DNA of 39,220 nucleotides from Paenibacillus ihuae (GTDB taxonomy: Bacteria > Bacillota > Bacilli > Paenibacillales > Paenibacillaceae), in contig NZ_LN831198.1 of assembly GCF_001368795.1 (NCBI RefSeq), positions 688,165 through 727,384 on the forward strand. The letters are read 5' to 3'. Below, one piece after another: positions 34,504 to 39,220 of this stretch (the stretch's first letter is position 1; the number at the start of each line of letters is the position of its first letter). The notes beneath the pieces were generated by a model. That model was given only the letters and a program-made list of their open reading frames with translations, was not told the DNA's origin and searched no databases. The translations under genes and the position numbers were made by a program.

Positions 34504-34607
34504 GGGCAAAAGGGATTTTTTACCGCATATAACTCCGGCCGCACAAGTAGGATGTTAGGGAGCGGTGCTGGCCGCCCAAATTTTTGACACGGGAAAGAGG
34601 AGAGACT

Positions 34608-34985
34608 ATGGCGATTTTTAACGGTCTCCTGGGTAATGCAACCCAGGTTGAGCTTGCCGATGTACAGCGGGAGTATGCGCGGATTCTTGCCCCTCAGGAG
34701 AAGATCGAACGGGCTTATAAGCTGATCAGGGATATGTTTATTTTTACGGATAAACGGCTGATCCTCGTCGATAAACAGGGCGTAACCGGCAAGAAGACAC
34801 AGTACCACTCCATACCCTATAAGAGCATTTCCCATTATTCCGTGGAAACTGCGGGCCACTTTGATCTGGATGCGGAGCTGTGTCTTTATGTATCCGGCAG
34901 TGCCCTCCCGCTCAAGAAGACATTCAATAAATCAGTCAATATCTATGAGGTGCAGGCGGTGCTGTCACAGTATATTTTGAAATAA
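34608..34985 (+). CDS. Bacterial PH-domain protein
   Basis: This 125-residue protein of the bPH type (similar to B. subtilis YvbH-like proteins) has beta-rich sequence with the motif FIFTDKRLILVDKQGVTGKKTQYHSIPYKSISHYSVE. No signal or membrane helix is present. ATG 34608 has GAGGAG about 5-6 nt upstream. It is transcribed alone; no terminator is obvious before the convergent chromate-transporter gene. Function is unknown. Confidence 0.8.
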   Translation: MAIFNGLLGNATQVELADVQREYARILAPQEKIERAYKLIRDMFIFTDKRLILVDKQGVTGKKTQYHSIPYKSISHYSVETAGHFDLDAELCLYVSGSALPLKKTFNKSVNIYEVQAVLSQYILK

Positions 34986-35009
34986 GGGCCCGACGTTTCT
35001 GCGGGGTAG

Positions 35010-35549
35010 CTAGACGGTATGCGAAAGTACGAACCCCCCATAGGCAAAAGCGGCAACAATCACAAGTGCAGGATGCAGCTTCAGCCACTTCATAGCGGCA
35101 AAAGCAATTACGGCAATGATTAGAGTCTGCCAGATCCCGATGGCTTCTGCCGGACTCTTAGCCATTTGAATCGTAAGCACAGTCATCATAACGGCGATTA
35201 CCGGCTGTACAAGCAGAGTCATCCCTTTTACGACAGGGGATTGCTTATATTTCTGCATGACTTGAAGCAGGATGATCAGTGCAGCGGCAGAGGGGAGAAC
35301 GGTAGCCAGTAGCGAAACAATGACTCCTATCCAGCCTAAGACATCATAGCCGACGTAAGCGGCGATTTTGGTGGCAATCGGACCGGGCAGGGCATTGCCA
35401 AGCGCCAGCATATTAGAAAATTGCTCGTCGGTGAGCCAGCCGTAGTGCGGGACAATTTCCTCGTACATCAGCGGAATGGAGGAGGGGCCGCCGCCATAAC
35501 CCAGCAGATTAGCCATGAAAAATCCGAAAATCAGTTCTAGCCATTCCAT
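35010..35549 (-). CDS. Chromate transporter, short CHR protein (second of pair)
   Basis: This 179-residue membrane protein with one CHR domain has the motif FFMANLLGYGGGPSSIPLM and GWLTDEQFSNMLALGNALPGPIATKIAAYVGY, then about five membrane helices. Short CHR proteins act as pairs and are linked to chromate (or sulfate-like oxyanion) efflux. Its ATG directly follows the stop of the partner (TAAATG), with its ribosome site inside the partner gene, so translation is coupled. B. subtilis ywrA/ywrB is the comparable pair (from memory). Confidence 0.87.
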   Translation of the reverse strand: MEWLELIFGFFMANLLGYGGGPSSIPLMYEEIVPHYGWLTDEQFSNMLALGNALPGPIATKIAAYVGYDVLGWIGVIVSLLATVLPSAAALIILLQVMQKYKQSPVVKGMTLLVQPVIAVMMTVLTIQMAKSPAEAIGIWQTLIIAVIAFAAMKWLKLHPALVIVAAFAYGGFVLSHTV

Positions 35550-36130
35550 TTAGGCGGTCCCTCCCTTCTTATTTTTCCTCGCGAGTATCCGGTAGTGAAC
35601 CGTTCCATAAGCGAGATAGAGCACGATAACAATGGCAGGATGCAGATGCAGTACTTCAAGCAGCACCAGCGCCAGAACCAGGAAGGCAGCTCCAATCCAC
35701 TTCCCGAGCCCTTTGAACGCTTTTTGTGCGAATTCGTAAGCCATCATTCCGAGCATTACCGCGATGACGGGTGAGACGGCCGCGATCATACCCGCCACGA
35801 CTTTGGAGCCGCTTAAGTAATTGACGGCGGAGAGCAGTGCAATCATCGCGATGCAGCTGGGCAGGATATGCGCCAGCACGGAGAGCAGCGCCCCCCGGAT
35901 CCCTTAAGCTTATATCCGAGATATGCGGCCATCTTGGTGGCGATCGGCCCCGGCAAGGCGTTAGCGATGGCCAGCGTCTCCCCGAACTCGTCGTCCGTCA
36001 GCCAGCCGTATCGGGTTACGGCATCATGCCGGATCAGCGGAATGACGGACGGCCCCCCGCCGTAGCCGAGAATACCCGTTCTGCACATGGCCACGGCAAT
36101 TTGCACATATTCATTATTGGTTGATTTCAC
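35550..36130 (-). pseudogene. Chromate transporter, short CHR protein (first of pair), frameshifted
   Basis: GTG 36130 (AGGGGGAG upstream) opens a CHR domain (GILGYGGGPSVIPLIRHD, GWLTDDEFGETLAIANALPGPIATKMAAYLGYKLKG). The frame is lost at a run of six Cs (35891-35896, Gs on the coding strand). One extra base there would restore SGGALLSVLAHILPSCIAMIAL and the rest of the gene to TAA at 35552-35550, giving about 193 residues. This may be a true mutation, a slippery site or a sequencing error in a homopolymer. Confidence 0.75.
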
Positions 36131-36166
36131 GGGACTCCCCCTAAAAGTTTATAAGCTTAGCCAGAG

Positions 36167-36280
36167 TTTGAGTTTGACTCATTCTATAACAACTGGTATG
36201 AAGGCAACTACTGCACATACCGTATTTGCACTAATCTTTGTGCATGGCTCACAAAAACAGGCCGGTTGAATTTGAGTTTG
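36167..36280. repeat. Two exact TTTGAGTTTG direct repeats in a divergent control region
   Basis: Copies at 36167-36176 and 36271-36280 lie 104 bp apart between the divergent chromate-transporter and gamma-glutamyltransferase genes. The first overlaps a possible -35 for the chromate genes. An operator for a shared regulator is possible. Confidence 0.35.
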
Positions 36281-36291
36281 CCCTTAACACA

Positions 36292-36321
36292 TTGACAGGG
36301 GAATTTGCTGTACGGTTAAAT
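36292..36321 (+). promoter_or_regulatory. Candidate sigma-A promoter of the gamma-glutamyltransferase gene
   Basis: TTGACA, 18-bp spacer, TTAAAT, 41 nt before the start codon. Confidence 0.55.
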
Positions 36322-36361
36322 GACACTAACCTTAAGCGTTTTTGGAAATGGAGATGGGCGC

Positions 36362-37939
36362 ATGACGACAGGGCCAGTAATCGGCACAAAAACAATGGTG
36401 GTCAGCCCCCATTACTTAGCTTCCGCAGCCGGGGCGGGAATCCTGCAAAAAGGGGGCAATGCTTTTGATGCGGCGGTAGCGGTCAGCGCTGCGCTCGCCG
36501 TAGTCTATCCGCATATGACCGGGCTTGGCGGCGATGCCTTTTGGCTCACTTACAGTGCCGGCGAAGGGCGCGTCCGGGCCTACAACGGCAGCGGACGATC
36601 CGGCTACGGTGTCCGCAGGGACCGTTACGCCGGGGAAGCGGCGATTCCCCGGCGGGGTATCCGCAGCGCCATTACGGTGCCCGGAATGGCGGACAGCTGG
36701 GAGGCGGTCCAGCGCCAGTATGGCCGCCTGACCTTCGCGGAGGTGCTGGAGCCGGCGATCGGCTACGCCTCCGCAGGGTTTCCGCTGTCGCCGGATCAGT
36801 ACGGCAACAGTATCTTAGCCGGAGCCGCGCTGACGCCCGAGGCGGCGGCGATCTATCTTCCCGGCGGACGGCCTCCGGCTGTCCACGGGAAGTTCGTGCA
36901 GACGCAGCTGGCCGGGACGCTGCGTCTGCTTGCGGCAGGCGGACGCGACGCCTTCTATAAGGGGGGGATTGCGCAGGATATAGCCAATTATATGCATGCC
37001 GCCGGCGGGTATCTCACCCGTGATGATTTTGCCGATCATCACGGGGAATGGGTGGACCCCGTCTCCACCGATTATCACGGGCATACCGTTTATCAGGCGC
37101 CGCCCAACTCACAGGGCTTTGCGGCACTGATGGCCCTGAATATCCTGGAGCACTTTGATTTCGGGAATATCGAACAGGGTTCCTACGAGTATTATCACCT
37201 GCTGGCGGAGGCTTTGAAGCTCAGCTTCCGCGACCGGGATCAGGTGCTTACCGATCCGGCATTCCGCCCGGTCCCGCTGGACCAGCTGCTGGATAAGCAG
37301 TATGCCGGGCAGCTCGCGGCATCCATCTCCATGCAGCGGGCTGCAGCGCTGGGCAGCGAGCCGATTGGCCGGGATACGGCCTATGCCGCTGTAGTGGACG
37401 GCGAGGGTAATGCGGTGTCGTTCATACAAAGCCTTTATTTTGAATTCGGATCAGGTGCTGTGGCTGGAGAGACGGGAATTCTGCTGCAAAACCGCGGCTC
37501 CTTCTTCTCGCTCGATCCTGCACATATCAATACGCTGGAGCCGCATAAGCGTACGTTTCACACGCTTATGCCGGCCATGGCCTGTAAGGATGGCAAACCC
37601 GCCTTTCTCTATGGCACACAAGGCGGAGAAGGGCAGCCGCAGACCCAGACGATGCTGCTGACACGGATGCTGCATTACGGCATGAATCCGCAGGAGGCGG
37701 TGAAAGCACCGCGATTCGTGTGGGGCAGAACCTGGGGAGAACCGACGCAGGAGCTGAGAGTGGAGAAGCGCGTAGGGCAGCATGTGCTTGATGACCTGGC
37801 CGCAGCCGGCCATATTGTCCGGCAGGCCGGAGAATATGACGGCATCATGGGCCATGCGCATGCCATCGCCATAGACGGCAACGGCTACCGCAGCGGCGGT
37901 ACTGATCCGCGCTGCGATGGTGCAGCCATTGGCTGGTAG
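36362..37939 (+). CDS. Gamma-glutamyltransferase family protein, cytoplasmic type
   Basis: This 525-residue Ntn-hydrolase precursor would self-cleave before Thr339 (GRDTAYAAVVDGEGNAVSF) into large and small subunits. Other family marks are ILQKGGNAFDAAVAVSAALAVVYPHMTGLGGDAFW, the Arg of YNGSGRSG, and GTQGGEGQPQTQTML. No signal peptide is seen, unlike secreted GGT enzymes, so it resembles the YwrD-type subgroup (from memory). I start at ATG 36362 rather than 36320, with GGAG about 9 nt upstream. It diverges from the chromate pair and is followed 61 nt later by an amidase. GC is clearly higher than in the 24-27 kb region. Confidence 0.87.
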   Translation: MTTGPVIGTKTMVVSPHYLASAAGAGILQKGGNAFDAAVAVSAALAVVYPHMTGLGGDAFWLTYSAGEGRVRAYNGSGRSGYGVRRDRYAGEAAIPRRGIRSAITVPGMADSWEAVQRQYGRLTFAEVLEPAIGYASAGFPLSPDQYGNSILAGAALTPEAAAIYLPGGRPPAVHGKFVQTQLAGTLRLLAAGGRDAFYKGGIAQDIANYMHAAGGYLTRDDFADHHGEWVDPVSTDYHGHTVYQAPPNSQGFAALMALNILEHFDFGNIEQGSYEYYHLLAEALKLSFRDRDQVLTDPAFRPVPLDQLLDKQYAGQLAASISMQRAAALGSEPIGRDTAYAAVVDGEGNAVSFIQSLYFEFGSGAVAGETGILLQNRGSFFSLDPAHINTLEPHKRTFHTLMPAMACKDGKPAFLYGTQGGEGQPQTQTMLLTRMLHYGMNPQEAVKAPRFVWGRTWGEPTQELRVEKRVGQHVLDDLAAAGHIVRQAGEYDGIMGHAHAIAIDGNGYRSGGTDPRCDGAAIGW

Positions 37940-38000
37940 GGCATTGCTGCGGCAAACGAATCACTTCCCTGTTCGGTCCGGGAGGAAAGGAGAGGAAGAG

Positions 38001-39188
38001 ATGATCCTTAATAATCAACATGGCGCTTTCATTGTCCCGGAGCTTGAAGTAACCGGCCGGAAACTGGGCGTGTTAGAAGGTCTTAGTTTTGCTGTAAAGG
38101 ATGTGTTCTCCGTAGCCGGGCACAGCTCTTCCGCCGGTAATCCCGACTGGCTGCGCACCCATAAACCATCTGCTAACCATGCGGCGGCGGTGCTTAAACT
38201 GCTGGAGGCCGGAGCGTCCTTACGCGGAGCCGCCCATACGGATGAGCTGATGTATAGTCTGGGCGGTGAGAATCATCACTACGGCACACCGCTTAACCCG
38301 CGCGGGCCTGGACGGATACCCGGCGGTTCCTCGAGCGGCTCGGCAGTGGCGGTAGCCTCCGGCGAAGCAGACTTCGCGCTTGGCACGGACACGGGCGGTT
38401 CAATCCGTGTTCCCTCGTCTTATTGCGGGGTGTATGGCTTTCGGCCGACGCATGGTGCGGTGGAGATGGACGGGGTGATTCCGCTGGCACCTGGGTTTGA
38501 CACGGTGGGCTGGATGGCGGACAGCCCGGAATTGCTGCTGCGGATAGGCAAGGTGCTGCTCCGTAAGGAGCGGCTGCCATTACAGCAGAACAGTGACAGA
38601 ATGAGCAAGCTGTACATCCCTGCAGATTGCTGGGCCCTGGCAGAAGCGGGGAGCTCCGAATTCCTTGAGCAAGGCCTCCGCCGGCTGCAGGCGGGAGCAG
38701 ATGAAACGCTGGAAACGGTTATTTCAGCGGAAGGCCTGAAAACCTGGATGGATGTGTTCAGGGAGCTGCAGGGTACAGAAATCTGGGCCACCCATGGAGC
38801 GTGGATTGAACAGGAGCAGCCGGTCTTTGGACCGGACATTGCCGCACGCTTCACTTGGGCGGCAGCCATTGCCGGGGAAGATCACACCCGGTCCGAGTCG
38901 CTGCGCCAGGAGATCACGGCCAGGCTGCGGGATCTGCTTGGGGAAGACGGATGTCTGGTCATCCCGACCGTTCCCGGACCGGCGCCGCTGCGCGGCGGTG
39001 ATCTGCAGCAGCTGGAACTGAACCGCAGCGGAGCCATGATGCTCTGCTGCATTGCCGGTCTGGCGGGACTGCCGCAAATCACGCTGCCGGTTTATGGACC
39101 CGGCGGACTGCCGCTGGGACTGTCTGTCATCGGCGGTCACGGCCAGGATCTCCGCCTGCTCTCATGGGTCCGGCAAAATTGGATTTAG
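38001..39188 (+). CDS. Amidase signature family protein
   Basis: This 395-residue amidohydrolase with the Ser-cisSer-Lys triad has Lys33 (FAVKDVF), the cis-Ser in PGGSSSGSAVAVASG (111 or 112) and nucleophile Ser134 in GTDTGGSIRVPSSYCGVYGFRP. It is shorter than GatA, and no gatB or gatC is nearby, so it is probably a stand-alone amidase. The substrate is unknown. ATG 38001 is set by AAAGGAGAGG. It follows the gamma-glutamyltransferase gene by 61 nt; the two may act on gamma-glutamyl amides or peptides in sequence (inference). The last 32 bases of the window show nothing. Confidence 0.88.
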   Translation: MILNNQHGAFIVPELEVTGRKLGVLEGLSFAVKDVFSVAGHSSSAGNPDWLRTHKPSANHAAAVLKLLEAGASLRGAAHTDELMYSLGGENHHYGTPLNPRGPGRIPGGSSSGSAVAVASGEADFALGTDTGGSIRVPSSYCGVYGFRPTHGAVEMDGVIPLAPGFDTVGWMADSPELLLRIGKVLLRKERLPLQQNSDRMSKLYIPADCWALAEAGSSEFLEQGLRRLQAGADETLETVISAEGLKTWMDVFRELQGTEIWATHGAWIEQEQPVFGPDIAARFTWAAAIAGEDHTRSESLRQEITARLRDLLGEDGCLVIPTVPGPAPLRGGDLQQLELNRSGAMMLCCIAGLAGLPQITLPVYGPGGLPLGLSVIGGHGQDLRLLSWVRQNWI

Positions 39189-39220
39189 AAGCAAATAACA
39201 GCTGGCCTACCCGACTTCCG

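Noticed and set aside
38001..39188. GatA subunit of the tRNA amidotransferase
   Set aside because: It is shorter than GatA and no gatB or gatC is nearby; a generic amidase fits better.
1..39220. CRISPR arrays, prophage genes, rRNA genes or biosynthetic clusters
   Set aside because: No spaced repeats, phage structural genes, rRNA sequence or synthase-type genes were seen.

Overview
The window looks like a chromosomal segment from a spore-forming Gram-positive bacterium, most probably Paenibacillus or a close relative. The signs are strong AGGAGG-type ribosome sites, frequent GTG and TTG starts, an LPXTG sorting signal, a PAS kinase of the sporulation phosphorelay type, perfect PerR-like and good Fur-like boxes, and a mixed-GC core. 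All of this was read by eye; no database search was run.

Layout. 1-2.9 kb: the 3' part of a large LPXTG-anchored adhesin. 2.96-7.2 kb (minus): a hybrid kinase carrying two kinase modules, and its response regulator with a BTAD (SARP-like) output. 7.4-10.1 kb: an ECF sigma / zinc anti-sigma / two membrane-protein operon ending in a DUF4097 beta-repeat protein. 10.2-13.3 kb: aldo/keto reductase, leuB, and a peroxiredoxin with a perfect PerR box. 13.5-17.1 kb: a zinc-finger protein, a PAS histidine kinase and leucyl aminopeptidase. 17.2-19.9 kb (minus): a feoA-feoB-small Cys-rich protein cluster under a Fur-like box, plus a 45-residue ORF. 20.1-23.4 kb: an HMGL-like aldolase, and a MASE3-GGDEF-EAL protein whose GGDEF domain looks dead and whose EAL domain looks intact.

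23.5-27.3 kb: tRNA-Gly(UCC). The T-run of its terminator appears to have received a 619-bp non-autonomous insertion-sequence relic. An AT-rich two-gene operon follows: a chemoreceptor overlapping a sugar-type solute-binding lipoprotein, with no permease genes. Both this operon and the GGDEF-EAL gene are preceded by TAAC-N15/16-GCCGATAT, which matches the flagellar sigma-D promoter, so motility and c-di-GMP control seem to be linked here.

27.4-31.6 kb: an M20 dipeptidase, then an HxlR regulator / THUMP-like methyltransferase / Nudix operon and a 50-residue membrane peptide. 31.7-34.4 kb (minus): an ABC-F ATPase preceded by a 53-codon leader ORF and an intrinsic terminator, which suggests attenuation, followed by an ASCH-domain gene. 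34.6-39.2 kb: a PH-domain protein, a pair of short chromate-transporter (CHR) genes, one frameshifted in a run of six Cs, and divergently a GC-rich gamma-glutamyltransferase and amidase pair.

The best candidates for something new are the permease-less chemoreceptor/binding-protein pair under a sigma-D promoter, the leader-ORF/terminator arrangement ahead of the ABC-F gene, and the insertion element nested in a tRNA terminator.
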